From positions 11,801-56,729 of the forward strand of contig JAAEZN010000009.1 of assembly GCA_018222835.1 (NCBI GenBank): a DNA stretch of 44,929 nucleotides, read 5' to 3'. Shown piece by piece: positions 7,637 to 16,735 of the stretch (position 1 is the first letter of the stretch; each line of letters opens with the position of its first letter). The translations under genes were made by a program, and so were the position numbers. The notes below the pieces were generated by a model. The model made no database searches and was not told the DNA's origin. It saw nothing but the letters and a program-made list of their open reading frames with translations. This stretch comes from Algicola sp. (GTDB lineage Bacteria; Bacteroidota; Bacteroidia; Flavobacteriales; Flavobacteriaceae).

Positions 7637-9417
7637 TGGGAATAATTGATCAATTTTCTGCGATACGCTGTTAGTAACTTGGATTTTGAAATAACCCCTT
7701 CATACTTGCCATTTTTGATAACGGGTAAATTCCAAGCACCACTATGCTGAAATTTTTTCATAACCTGTTTCATGTTGTCCGTTTCGTAGAATATAACTTC
7801 TGGCGGGGCATGCATCAAATTTTTAACAAAAACAGTCTCGTACAGTTCCGTGTCGAACATCATGGGGCGGATATCGTCCAGAACAATAATCCCGATCAAT
7901 TTTTTGTCATCGTCCAATACGGGGAAGAGGTTTCTTTTGGACTTAGATACCGATTGATGTAGCATTTCACCCAACGACATCTCCGCATGGACCGGCCTAA
8001 AGTTCTTTTCGATCACGTTGTCCATTTCCATGAGCCCGAGTACCATTTGATCTTTATTATGTGAGAGCAGTGCTCCGATCTTGGCCAGCTCTTTGGTGTA
8101 GATGGTATAGTCCAGAGCGTTTTTGGTAATCAAGTAGGAGATGGCAGCGGTAATCATTAAAGGTACAAAAAGCTGGTATCCGCCCGTTATTTCTGCAATA
8201 AGGAAAATGGCGGTCAACGGTGCATGGATCACACCGGAAATAAGGCCGGCCATACCAATAAGTGTAAAATTGCTTTCCGAAACAGAAAAACCCAAGCCTA
8301 AATTATTGATCACTTTGGCAACCACATTCCCCAGAGCACTTCCCATTACCATGGTAGGGATAAACACTCCACCTGCTCCGCCCGCCGCAATAGTTGTGGT
8401 CATGGCAATGGCCTTAAAAATCGTGATTCCGAAAAGAAGGGCGATCACTACCCAGATGTTATGGGTAAAATCATCGAAAGGAGTAGTGCCCAAAGCTTTT
8501 ATGTGGTCACCGTCCAATAAGTTGTTTATAAAACCGAAACCTTCACCGTAGAGCGGGGGAATGGCGTAAAGCATAATTCCAATGGCTATCCCACCGACCA
8601 ATAACTTGTATTTTGGACTTTTCAATTTTTTAAAAAGCGAAAGGATTGCAAAGTACATTTTGGTGAAATATATGGATGCCACACCGGTACCCACGCCCAA
8701 AAGAATATAAAAAGCTGTATCGTTCAGTTCAAATCCTTCGGACAAGGAGAAATTGAACAAGACCTCATTCCCTAAAAAGAAATAGGAGGTCAGCACGCCG
8801 GAAATGGATGCCAAAAGCAGGGGCAACATGGACATCATGGTAAGATCCAAGGTGAAGATTTCCACAGCAAAGATGATAGCGGCAATCGGTGATTGAAAAA
8901 TAGAGGCAATGGCTCCTGCTGATGCACAAGCGACCAAAAGTGTTCTGGTCTTTGCATCTATATGAAACAATCTGCTCAAATTGGAACTTACCGCTGACCC
9001 AGATTTTACCGCAGGGCCCAACAACCCGACAGACCCACCAAACCCAACGGTAAGTGGAGCGGTGATCAAAGGTGCATAAATGTCCTTAATTCGGAGAAGC
9101 CCCCTTTTTTTGGAAAGGGAGAATATTATAGACGATATCGCATGCTGTAACGGCTCTTTATGTACAAATTTTACATAGAGATAGACCAGGGTCAACCCAA
9201 CGGTAGGAAGAATAAAATACAATTGGTTTTCGGAAAATACGATACCTCGTTTTAGAAGGGATTCTATAAAATAGGTGGAATTTTTTACCGTTACGGCGAC
9301 CAAACCTGCCAAGAACCCTACAACTAGGCTCATAATTTGAATAAAGGTCCTATTGGAGATATTTCTATATCGCCATTTTAGGAACTTGGTGTACAGTTTT
9401 TTGTTGCTGTGGCGCAT
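7633..9417 (-). CDS. CLC-type chloride channel/transporter with C-terminal CBS pair
   Basis: A 594-residue CLC protein: about ten hydrophobic helices (residues 25-440) and two CBS domains (about 470-590). Recognised CLC segments are GFGGSVGLLGPAVKSGS (125-141), FQSPIAAIIFAVEIFTLDL (174-192) and AAGGAGGVFIPTMVMGSALG (344-363). The gating-glutamate position of the GxEGP motif is leucine here (Leu133, codon TTG), and the internal proton-glutamate position is isoleucine (Ile187). Both residues used for chloride/proton exchange are therefore absent, pointing to a passive anion channel. The gene is the first of a two-gene operon with the 86-aa membrane protein. Confidence 0.92.
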   Translation of the reverse strand: MRHSNKKLYTKFLKWRYRNISNRTFIQIMSLVVGFLAGLVAVTVKNSTYFIESLLKRGIVFSENQLYFILPTVGLTLVYLYVKFVHKEPLQHAISSIIFSLSKKRGLLRIKDIYAPLITAPLTVGFGGSVGLLGPAVKSGSAVSSNLSRLFHIDAKTRTLLVACASAGAIASIFQSPIAAIIFAVEIFTLDLTMMSMLPLLLASISGVLTSYFFLGNEVLFNFSLSEGFELNDTAFYILLGVGTGVASIYFTKMYFAILSLFKKLKSPKYKLLVGGIAIGIMLYAIPPLYGEGFGFINNLLDGDHIKALGTTPFDDFTHNIWVVIALLFGITIFKAIAMTTTIAAGGAGGVFIPTMVMGSALGNVVAKVINNLGLGFSVSESNFTLIGMAGLISGVIHAPLTAIFLIAEITGGYQLFVPLMITAAISYLITKNALDYTIYTKELAKIGALLSHNKDQMVLGLMEMDNVIEKNFRPVHAEMSLGEMLHQSVSKSKRNLFPVLDDDKKLIGIIVLDDIRPMMFDTELYETVFVKNLMHAPPEVIFYETDNMKQVMKKFQHSGAWNLPVIKNGKYEGVISKSKLLTAYRRKLINYSQ

Positions 9418-9427
9418 CGAGGTCTAT

Positions 9428-9445
9428 AATACTTTTAAAAGTATT
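9428..9445. promoter_or_regulatory. 18-bp perfect palindrome upstream of the CLC gene
   Basis: AATACTTTTAAAAGTATT is fully self-complementary and ends 10 nt before the CLC start codon. It lies immediately downstream of the aspS terminator on the minus strand. It could be an operator for the CLC operon or simply an AT-rich hairpin. Confidence 0.4.
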
Positions 9446-9446
9446 A

Positions 9447-9475
9447 AAAAATCCCGCTTTTTTAGCGGGATTTTG
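9447..9475 (-). terminator. Rho-independent terminator of aspS
   Basis: Stem ATCCCGCT / AGCGGGAT (9451-9458 with 9464-9471) with a 5-nt loop. On the minus strand it is followed by a T-run, 9 nt after the aspS stop. A few T residues on the other side make it weakly bidirectional. Confidence 0.88.
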
Positions 9476-9479
9476 AATA

Positions 9480-11228
9480 TCATAGATCCAGTTTTAAATG
9501 GAGCTCTTTTAATTGTTCATCGTCAATGTTCGCAGGTGCATCGATCATTACATCTCGACCGCTATTGTTTTTAGGGAACGCAATAAAGTCGCGAATGGTT
9601 TCTTGGCCTCCCAAAATGGCCACCAATCTGTCGAGCCCAAATGCGATACCTCCGTGGGGCGGAGCTCCATATTGAAAAGCATCCATTAAGAATCCAAATT
9701 GCGCTTTAGCTTCTTCTGGTGTAAAGCCCAAGTGCTTGAACATGGTCGCTTGTATTTCTTTATCATAAATCCGTATGGAACCACCACCAATTTCGTTTCC
9801 GTTCAGCACCAAATCATAAGCATTGGCCTTCACATCGCCAGGATGTGTTTCCAATAGTTCCAATTGTCCTGGTTTTGGAGAGGTAAAGGGGTGGTGCATG
9901 GCATGATAGGTTCCGGTTTCCTCATCCAGTTCCAATAATGGGAAGTCTATCACCCATAGTGGTGCAAATTCGTCCGATTTTCTAAGTCCCAAACGTGTTG
10001 CCAATTCCATACGCAATGCACTTAATTGTGCACGGGTCTCGTTAGTGCTCCCGGAAAGGACACAGATCAGGTCTCCAGGTTTTGCTCCGGTCGTATTGGC
10101 CCAATTGGCGAGATCGGTTTGATCGTAGAATTTATCCACGGAAGATTTATAGGACCCATCGTCGTTGCATTTAACATATACCATGCCCTTGGCACCCACT
10201 TGTGGGCGCTTTACCCAATCAATTAAACCGTCGATTTCTTTTCGGGTATAAGAGGCGGCTCCAGGAACAGCTATGCCAACCACCAGTTCTGCGGAGTTGA
10301 ATACATTAAAATCCTTATGTTGTGCCACTTTGTTCAATTCTCCGAACTGCATACCAAATCGGATGTCGGGTTTATCATTTCCGTACAATCGCATGGCATC
10401 ATCATAGGTAATTCTAGGAAATTCCTCAATTTCTACACCCTTGATTTCTTTTAAAAGATGTTTGGTCAGTCCTTCAAAAGTATTTAGGATGTCTTCTTGT
10501 TCCACAAATGCCATTTCGCAATCTATTTGTGTAAACTCAGGCTGGCGGTCGGCACGAAGATCTTCATCCCTAAAACATTTTACTATTTGAAAATACTTGT
10601 CCATTCCCCCGACCATGAGCAATTGCTTAAAAGTTTGAGGGGATTGTGGCAGGGCGTAGAACTGCCCTTCGTTCATGCGGCTAGGCACTAAAAAATCCCT
10701 GGCACCTTCTGGGGTGGACTTAATTAAATAAGGGGTTTCTATATCGATAAATCCTTGATCGGATAGATATTTTCTAACCTCCATGGATACTTTATGCCTG
10801 AAAATGAGCTTGTTCTTGACCGGGTTTCTGCGAATGTCCAAATAACGGTATTTCATTCTGATGTCCTCTCCACCATCGGTCTCATCTTCAATGGTAAACG
10901 GAGGGAGCAAAGAGTGGTTCAGTACGGTTAGCTCGGTTACAAGCACTTCAATTTCACCTGTAGGAATATTGGGGTTTTTTGAAGCACGCTCAATCACTTC
11001 GCCCTTGGCTTGGATAACGGTTTCACGTCCTAATTCGCGGGCCTGCTCCAATAGAGTTTTAGAAGAACGTTCCTCATCGAACACCAATTGGGTGATTCCA
11101 TATCTATCACGAAGGTCCACCCAAGCAACAAAACCTTTGTCGCGGACTTTGTGTACCCATCCACTTAAAATAACTTCTGAACCTATATCCGATGCCCTTA
11201 ATGCACCACAAGTATTGCTTCTGTACAT
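9480..11228 (-). CDS. aspS: Aspartate-tRNA ligase
   Basis: A 582-residue class II aminoacyl-tRNA synthetase of the bacterial AspRS type. The order is an N-terminal OB-fold anticodon-binding domain ([26 protein letters not shown], about 18-45), the catalytic core with motif 2 ([18 protein letters not shown]), a GAD insertion domain (about 290-410) and motif 3 near the C-terminus ([16 protein letters not shown]). The full-length bacterial GAD-containing form fits the expected length. It is monocistronic: its own terminator follows, and a TAAATTTG -7 box lies at 11248-11255, 19 nt upstream of the ATG. Confidence 0.97.
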   Translation of the reverse strand: MYRSNTCGALRASDIGSEVILSGWVHKVRDKGFVAWVDLRDRYGITQLVFDEERSSKTLLEQARELGRETVIQAKGEVIERASKNPNIPTGEIEVLVTELTVLNHSLLPPFTIEDETDGGEDIRMKYRYLDIRRNPVKNKLIFRHKVSMEVRKYLSDQGFIDIETPYLIKSTPEGARDFLVPSRMNEGQFYALPQSPQTFKQLLMVGGMDKYFQIVKCFRDEDLRADRQPEFTQIDCEMAFVEQEDILNTFEGLTKHLLKEIKGVEIEEFPRITYDDAMRLYGNDKPDIRFGMQFGELNKVAQHKDFNVFNSAELVVGIAVPGAASYTRKEIDGLIDWVKRPQVGAKGMVYVKCNDDGSYKSSVDKFYDQTDLANWANTTGAKPGDLICVLSGSTNETRAQLSALRMELATRLGLRKSDEFAPLWVIDFPLLELDEETGTYHAMHHPFTSPKPGQLELLETHPGDVKANAYDLVLNGNEIGGGSIRIYDKEIQATMFKHLGFTPEEAKAQFGFLMDAFQYGAPPHGGIAFGLDRLVAILGGQETIRDFIAFPKNNSGRDVMIDAPANIDDEQLKELHLKLDL

Positions 11229-11594
11229 GATACGTATTATAAAAGCGCAAATTTAATAGTAATGTGGGTATTTTAAAGTGGATATGTGGATTTTCTGTTT
11301 GATAGGCCCATCGATTAGTAATTTGTGGTTCATGGTTTATTATTACATAACATTAAATTAACATTGGAAATCAATTTTATGCAATTTATAAAGGGTTTAA
11401 GGGTAGTTTTAATCGATAAATAAACCAGATACTTGCATTTAAAATATACTTAAGTATTTGATATACAGTCGTTAATAAATTTAAGGTTAATTTAATGTAA
11501 ACAAAAAGTTATCTAAAGGTATATTTAATGTGAAATTTAAGTAACTTTATACCGTTATCAATTAGATACTAACAATTTTAAAATCCCATAAAAT
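11229..11594. other. AT-rich divergent intergenic region (366 bp)
   Basis: No gene is visible between aspS and the MORN-like gene. It contains the aspS -7 box at its left end, a 12-bp palindrome ATACTTAAGTAT (11446-11457) and, near the right end, TAACTTTA (11542-11549), one base off the TAnnTTTG box, which may serve the plus-strand gene at 11595. The longest ATG-started frame I checked is about 14 codons. Confidence 0.55.
11248..11255 (-). promoter_or_regulatory. -7 promoter box of aspS
   Basis: TAAATTTG on the minus strand is a perfect match to TAnnTTTG, 19 nt upstream of the aspS ATG. The -33 element is not obvious. Confidence 0.4.
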
Positions 11595-11945
11595 ATGAAA
11601 AAAGCAGTATTTTTTTTGGCGGTGATGTTTGCGGTTAGCGTATCTGCTCAAGATACAAAGCCGACCTTTGAGAAAATGGGAAAAATGGTGAAAGCCACAT
11701 ATTTTCATGACAATGGCGAAATTGCCCAGACCGGCTCTATGTTAAACGGAAAGTTGCATGGAGATTGGGTAATGTTCAATGTTGAAGGTAAAAAGATTGC
11801 CACTGGCCAATACGAGAACGGACAAAAAACCGGAAAATGGTTTTTTTGGAATGATGATGTATTAAGTGAAGTAGATTTTACAGACAATCGTATTGCACAA
11901 GTAAAAAAATGGAGCCAAGGCGATGCCGTTACGGTTAACCAGTAG
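11595..11945 (+). CDS. Exported MORN-repeat-like (YwqK-type) protein
   Basis: A 116-residue protein with signal peptide MKKAVFFLAVMFAVSVSAQ. The mature part has two consecutive MORN-like units: NGEIAQTGSMLNGKLHGDW, then EGKKIATGQYENGQKTGKW. Proteins of this type in Bacteroidota are often labelled YwqK-family antitoxin, but that label rests only on the repeat and no toxin gene is adjacent. A cell-envelope role is likely from the signal peptide. It is a single-gene unit followed by a strong terminator. Confidence 0.8.
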   Translation: MKKAVFFLAVMFAVSVSAQDTKPTFEKMGKMVKATYFHDNGEIAQTGSMLNGKLHGDWVMFNVEGKKIATGQYENGQKTGKWFFWNDDVLSEVDFTDNRIAQVKKWSQGDAVTVNQ

Positions 11946-11963
11946 CTCACAAATCAGTGTTTA

Positions 11964-11998
11964 AAAAAAGCGGCGACCAATTTGGTCGCCGCTTTTTT
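11964..11998. terminator. Bidirectional terminator between the MORN-like gene and the RND operon
   Basis: Long near-perfect hairpin: AGCGGCGACCAA (from 11969) pairs with TTGGTCGCCGCT, bounded by an A-run on the left and a T-run on the right. It serves the convergent plus-strand gene and the minus-strand RND permease gene ending at 12017. Confidence 0.92.
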
Positions 11999-12016
11999 GT
12001 TTTAAAGTATTAGAGT

Positions 12017-15000
12017 TTACACGGTGACTGCCTCTGTTTGCTCTTGCTTAAATTCCTGCTTTTTCAGCTTTCGGTTTCTTATCCTAAGTTTAAGTTTATA
12101 AACCAAACTGAATAGGATGGGTACCACGACCAATGTTAAGAAAGTTGCAACCAGCAAACCATAGATAACTGTCCAGGCCAAAGGCCCCCAGAAAATTACG
12201 TTGTCCCCTCCAAGATAAATGTTTGGATTAAACTCGCTCATTAATGTAAAGAAGTTAATGTTAAATCCTGTGGCCAATGGAATAAGGCCAAGAATAGTGG
12301 TAATCGCTGTAAGCAATACAGGTCGAAGCCTAGCTTTACCCCCTTTTATTACAGCTTCCATCAAGTCTTCCGGTTCCAACAAATCTTGCTCTTCTAGCCC
12401 AAGCTTCAATTTTCTTCTGTCAATCAAAAGTTGGGTGTAATCCAATAGTACCACACCATTGTTCACTACAATACCGGCAAGGGAAATAATTCCCATCATG
12501 GTCATCATAATAACAAATGCACTGCCTGTGGCAACAATTCCTCCAAAAACTCCTATCAAACTCAAGAATATGGCCAACATGATTATTCCTGGCTTACTGA
12601 TCGAGTTAAATTGAAATATCAGAATAAAGAAGATAAGTCCAAGACCTGTAAGGAAAGCGCCCATTAAAAAGATCATTTGCTTGTTTTGCTCCTCGATTTG
12701 TCCGGTATAATCTATTTTGATACCATTTGGAAGGTTTTCAAAATCGTTCATCTCCTCTTGGATTTTCCCGACAATTGCCCCGGCATCCGTATATCCTGAT
12801 GCTAAAGCGGAGTAAACGGTAACCACACGTTTTACATCACGGTGTTTAATAGCACTAAACCCTGTGCTGCTGGTTTGTTTGGTAACCGCCGAAATGGGAA
12901 CTTCCTTGATTTGACCGCTTGATGGATCCCTGAACGTTATGCGTTGGTTGAACAATGCACTGGTATTGTACCGGTCATTTTCATTGAACCGTACATAAAT
13001 GTCGTAATCCTCACCACCTTCTTTATAAATCCCAGCTTTGGAACCAAAAATGGAACTACGAAGCTGCTGCCCCACTTGTCCTGTGGCAACCCCAAGCTCA
13101 CCTGCTTTTTTACGGTCCACTTGAACCAAAAGGGAGGGTTTGGATTTGTTTACGTCGATCTTCAGTTCATCGATACCCGGGATGTTTCGAGAGTTGATAA
13201 AGTTTCGCATTCTCTCGGCCGTGGCGATCAACTCGGTATAATCCTCACCTTCCAATTCTATGTTGATGGGGTAACCGACCGGAGGCCCGACTGCATCTTT
13301 TTCTACAGAAATGGCAACACCGGGATAAACATCCTTGAGTGCGGTCTGTACTTTTTTAAGAAGTTCCTCACTATCCGCTCCCTGCCTATATTTAAATTCT
13401 CGGAAAGTAGCGGTAATTTTTCCCCGGTTGGGCATTTCGGCACTGGAACCGCCATCTGTTTGGGGGTTACCTGCACCTTCCCCGACTTGCGATACTGCAC
13501 TCTCCGTCATAAAATTATAATCACCGTTCATGTAGGCTTCCGATTGTATAATGTCGTACACCCTGCCTTCGATATCATTGGTGATTTTATTGGTTTTCTC
13601 GATATCCGTACCTTCCGGGTATTCGATATACACAATAATTTGGTTAGGCTTGTTATCGGGGAAAAACTCTACTTTGGTCCTCTGACTTGCTACCGATGCA
13701 CCAAATCCTGCAAAAGCAATCAATAGCAATACAAAAGTGGTGATTGCGATAAAAATTGGTTTTCTTCCGGATAGTGCATACCGTAATGTTTTCTCGTATA
13801 TCCTTTCCCAAGTAGGCAAAATCTTATTTTGAAAAGTATTGGCCCAATTCCGAAGGAATAAACGATATATCCAAAGCATAATAGCAGTAACCACCATTAA
13901 AGTCCCCAATGATCGGTACTCACCGCCAATAATGATGATGAATATTCCGATTACGGAGATGATTGAAGTGATCTGAACAATCTGCTTTAGGGGCATTTCC
14001 TTGTCCTCCGTGGTCATATATCGCGATACCAAAACCGAGTTGAAGAAGATGGCCACAAAGAGCGATGAGCCTAAAACCACTGAGAGAGTGATGGGGAAGT
14101 ATTTCATAAACTGCCCCATAATACCTGGCCAAAGGCCGAGAGGTACAAATGCAGCTACTGTGGTAAGCGTGGATATAATAATAGGAAAAGCAATTTCACC
14201 AATTCCTTTTTTGGCGGCCTGTATCCGAGGCATTTTTTCTTCATCCATGAGTCGGTAAATGTTCTCTACCACTACAATACCATTGTCCACCAACATCCCC
14301 AGACCCATGATCAATCCGAAAAGAATCATGGTGTTCATGGTGTATCCCATTACATCCAGGATCATAAGCGACATAAACATGGACATTGGGATGGCAAAGC
14401 CAACAAATAGGGCGTTTTTAAACCCTAAAAAGAACATTAACACAGTAACTACTAGGATGATACCGAAGATAATGTTGTTCACCAAATCGTCCACTTGACC
14501 AATGGTCTTGGAAGACTGATCGTTGGCTATGGTCACTTTAAGATCTTGAGGAAATTCATTTTCTATGGCATCATCAACAATTACCTTGATCTGATCAACG
14601 GCCGCAACCATGTTTTTACCGGAACGTTTTTTTACATCCAGCATTACTACTGGCTCTCCAAACTCACGCGCATAAGTGGTCTTGTCCTCTTCCTTAAAAG
14701 AGATTTTGGCAATATCCTTTAGGTAGATAGGGTTGCCATTTTCCGATTTTACCACAAAGTCCTGCAGGTCTTGGGGCTTGTCTATTTCCCCTACAATTCT
14801 GATGGTCCTGCGTTGTCCACTGGCAATTAGGTTTCCTGCGGAGGTGGTCAGGTTTTCGTTGTTGATGCTATTGATCACATCGTTAAAACTGACCTTTGCC
14901 GCCATCATTTTATAGATATCCACGGCAACTTCGACTTCTTTCTCTTGGGCGCCACGAATATCTACTTGCTTAATTTCTTGAAGACCTTCGATCTCATCTT

Positions 15001-15529
15001 CCAGATATTCCCCAAATTCTTTTAGTCTTTCAATTGGGTAGTCTCCGGATATATTGATGTTAAGGATAGGCATTTCTTCGGAAAGGCTAAGGTCGAATAC
15101 ATTCGGTTCCACTTTGGCCCCGTTAAAGGTGGGCCAATCTTCACCGGCAGTTTTGGAATCTACTTCGTCCTTAACTTTTTGCAGTGCTGCCTCGACCGAT
15201 ATGTTTTCATCAAACTCAACAATGATCATGGAATAATCCTCCTGTGATGTGGAGGTGATCTCTACCAGATTACTTACGGTCTTAAGTTCGTCCTCCAAAG
15301 GATCCGTGATCAGTTTTTCGATATCCTCTGCAGTGTTCCCTGGGTAAATGGAACTAATATAGATCTTGGTTTCCTTTACTTCGGGGAAACTCTCTCTGGG
15401 CATACTAAAGTATGCCATGCCTCCAAGGATAAGGATGACCAAAATAAGCACATACATTGTGGTTTGGTTATCGATAGCCCAGGAAGACAGCCCAAATTCC
15501 TTATCTACACTTTTCTTTTGTTTGCTCAT
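12017..15529 (-). CDS. RND efflux permease (HAE/AcrB-like)
   Basis: A 1170-residue inner-membrane pump subunit. TM1 is about 20-40, the first periplasmic loop about 45-335, TM2-6 about 340-500, the second loop about 600-860 and TM8-12 at the end. The proton-relay segment GLIMGLGMLVDNGIVVVENIYR in TM4 keeps one Asp of the AcrB DD pair, with Asn replacing the second. Compared with AcrB (about 1050 residues), about 60 extra residues after TM6 hold two additional hydrophobic segments (near 508-523 and 533-547). It is the last gene of the operon tetR-tolC-adaptor-permease. Likely a multidrug or lipophilic-compound exporter; the substrate cannot be read from the sequence. Confidence 0.93.
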   Translation of the reverse strand: MSKQKKSVDKEFGLSSWAIDNQTTMYVLILVILILGGMAYFSMPRESFPEVKETKIYISSIYPGNTAEDIEKLITDPLEDELKTVSNLVEITSTSQEDYSMIIVEFDENISVEAALQKVKDEVDSKTAGEDWPTFNGAKVEPNVFDLSLSEEMPILNINISGDYPIERLKEFGEYLEDEIEGLQEIKQVDIRGAQEKEVEVAVDIYKMMAAKVSFNDVINSINNENLTTSAGNLIASGQRRTIRIVGEIDKPQDLQDFVVKSENGNPIYLKDIAKISFKEEDKTTYAREFGEPVVMLDVKKRSGKNMVAAVDQIKVIVDDAIENEFPQDLKVTIANDQSSKTIGQVDDLVNNIIFGIILVVTVLMFFLGFKNALFVGFAIPMSMFMSLMILDVMGYTMNTMILFGLIMGLGMLVDNGIVVVENIYRLMDEEKMPRIQAAKKGIGEIAFPIIISTLTTVAAFVPLGLWPGIMGQFMKYFPITLSVVLGSSLFVAIFFNSVLVSRYMTTEDKEMPLKQIVQITSIISVIGIFIIIIGGEYRSLGTLMVVTAIMLWIYRLFLRNWANTFQNKILPTWERIYEKTLRYALSGRKPIFIAITTFVLLLIAFAGFGASVASQRTKVEFFPDNKPNQIIVYIEYPEGTDIEKTNKITNDIEGRVYDIIQSEAYMNGDYNFMTESAVSQVGEGAGNPQTDGGSSAEMPNRGKITATFREFKYRQGADSEELLKKVQTALKDVYPGVAISVEKDAVGPPVGYPINIELEGEDYTELIATAERMRNFINSRNIPGIDELKIDVNKSKPSLLVQVDRKKAGELGVATGQVGQQLRSSIFGSKAGIYKEGGEDYDIYVRFNENDRYNTSALFNQRITFRDPSSGQIKEVPISAVTKQTSSTGFSAIKHRDVKRVVTVYSALASGYTDAGAIVGKIQEEMNDFENLPNGIKIDYTGQIEEQNKQMIFLMGAFLTGLGLIFFILIFQFNSISKPGIIMLAIFLSLIGVFGGIVATGSAFVIMMTMMGIISLAGIVVNNGVVLLDYTQLLIDRRKLKLGLEEQDLLEPEDLMEAVIKGGKARLRPVLLTAITTILGLIPLATGFNINFFTLMSEFNPNIYLGGDNVIFWGPLAWTVIYGLLVATFLTLVVVPILFSLVYKLKLRIRNRKLKKQEFKQEQTEAVTV

Positions 15530-15551
15530 AATTTATAGTTGCTTTGGCTGT

Positions 15552-16724
15552 CTAGCTGTTTTTTATATTCACTTTTTGACCTTCTTTTACGCTTCTGGCA
15601 CCTTCATCGATAATGGCATCACCTTCGTTGATGCCAGAAAGCACTTCTACGTAATCGCCTTGCGTTTTTCCTGTTTTTATGACCATTTTTTTGGCCACTG
15701 GATTATTTTCTAGGGAATCTGCAGCTACCAAGAACACATACTGCTCTCCATCTGCATTTTCTGAGAGGATGCTTTGTGGAATCAAAATGGCATTGTCGCT
15801 GGTATAATCGTTGATCATTACACGTGCGGTAAGGTTTGGTTTTATTTTACCATCGTGGCTCGGCACAGGGATTTCTGCCGTGAACGAACGGTTACTGGGA
15901 TTGATGAAATTACCGGTCTGCCTGATCTTTGTGATTACGCTATCACCAAGTACAGGAAAAAATACTTTTACATCTTTTCCCGGGGTTACGTTCTGTAAAT
16001 GACTTTCCGGTACTTCAACTTCGATGTACATATTGGATAGATTTACAATTCGGAATACCTCGGAGCCTGGACCTGGACTAACGACGGTGCCCTGATCTTT
16101 GATCACATCGTCTATAATTCCTGTAAATGGAGCTCTAATACTGGATTTGCCAACTTGACTTTCCATTTGTTTTACGGCGCTTTGTTGAGCTTCGTAATTG
16201 GTTTTTGCCTGTAGGTACTGTATTTCGGAACCAATGTTTTGCTCCCACAGCCTTTTTTGACGCTCAAATGTGGTCTTGCTCAATTCCGCTTGGGTCCTAA
16301 GTTGGGCCAATTGGCTGGACAAACCTCCATCATCTATCGTGGCCAATAACTGCCCTTTGGTTACTTTTTGCCCTTCTTTTACATATACTTTGTTGAGCGT
16401 TCCGGACATTTCAGGATAAATAAGTACGTTCTGTTTGGTCATTACATCTCCTTGAAGTTCCAAATAATGATCAAACCTTTGTGGATGTACCTCTATCGTG
16501 GTCACTAAAGGAAGTTTGGCAGAGCCATCCAAAAGAGCGATGGCGGAATCCAAAGATTTCAATTGTGTTTCCAAAGCCTTCTTTTCAATGGAAATTTCCG
16601 AATGCTTGGCACGGATGGCCTCAATATCTTGGCTGGCGAGCGCTTTTTCCAAAGATTTGTTGCCGTTGTCCCCACAAGAAGCCAAAACCGCTGCTGTTAG
16701 TGTTATATATATTGCTTTTTTCAT
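15552..16724 (-). CDS. RND efflux periplasmic adaptor (membrane fusion protein), lipoprotein
   Basis: A 390-residue adaptor with a lipoprotein signal (AAVLASC, Cys16). An unusual Lys/Glu-rich coiled-coil segment follows at about residues 26-66, before the usual order: beta-barrel/lipoyl entry (LELQGDVMTKQNVLIYPEMSG), alpha-hairpin (about 135-190), returning lipoyl half (SSIRAPFTGIIDDVIKDQG) and beta-barrel. It would bridge the permease encoded 22 bp downstream and the TolC protein encoded 11 bp upstream. The tight spacing supports a single operon and a tripartite pump. Confidence 0.92.
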   Translation of the reverse strand: MKKAIYITLTAAVLASCGDNGNKSLEKALASQDIEAIRAKHSEISIEKKALETQLKSLDSAIALLDGSAKLPLVTTIEVHPQRFDHYLELQGDVMTKQNVLIYPEMSGTLNKVYVKEGQKVTKGQLLATIDDGGLSSQLAQLRTQAELSKTTFERQKRLWEQNIGSEIQYLQAKTNYEAQQSAVKQMESQVGKSSIRAPFTGIIDDVIKDQGTVVSPGPGSEVFRIVNLSNMYIEVEVPESHLQNVTPGKDVKVFFPVLGDSVITKIRQTGNFINPSNRSFTAEIPVPSHDGKIKPNLTARVMINDYTSDNAILIPQSILSENADGEQYVFLVAADSLENNPVAKKMVIKTGKTQGDYVEVLSGINEGDAIIDEGARSVKEGQKVNIKNS

Positions 16725-16735
16725 GATGAAATGGT

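Noticed and set aside
11446..11457. 12-bp palindrome ATACTTAAGTAT as an operator
   Set aside because: Short, AT-rich and about 140 bp from either start, so chance is a good explanation.
11595..11945. Toxin-antitoxin system around the YwqK-type protein
   Set aside because: The protein has a signal peptide and no toxin gene is next to it, so the antitoxin label is only an annotation habit.
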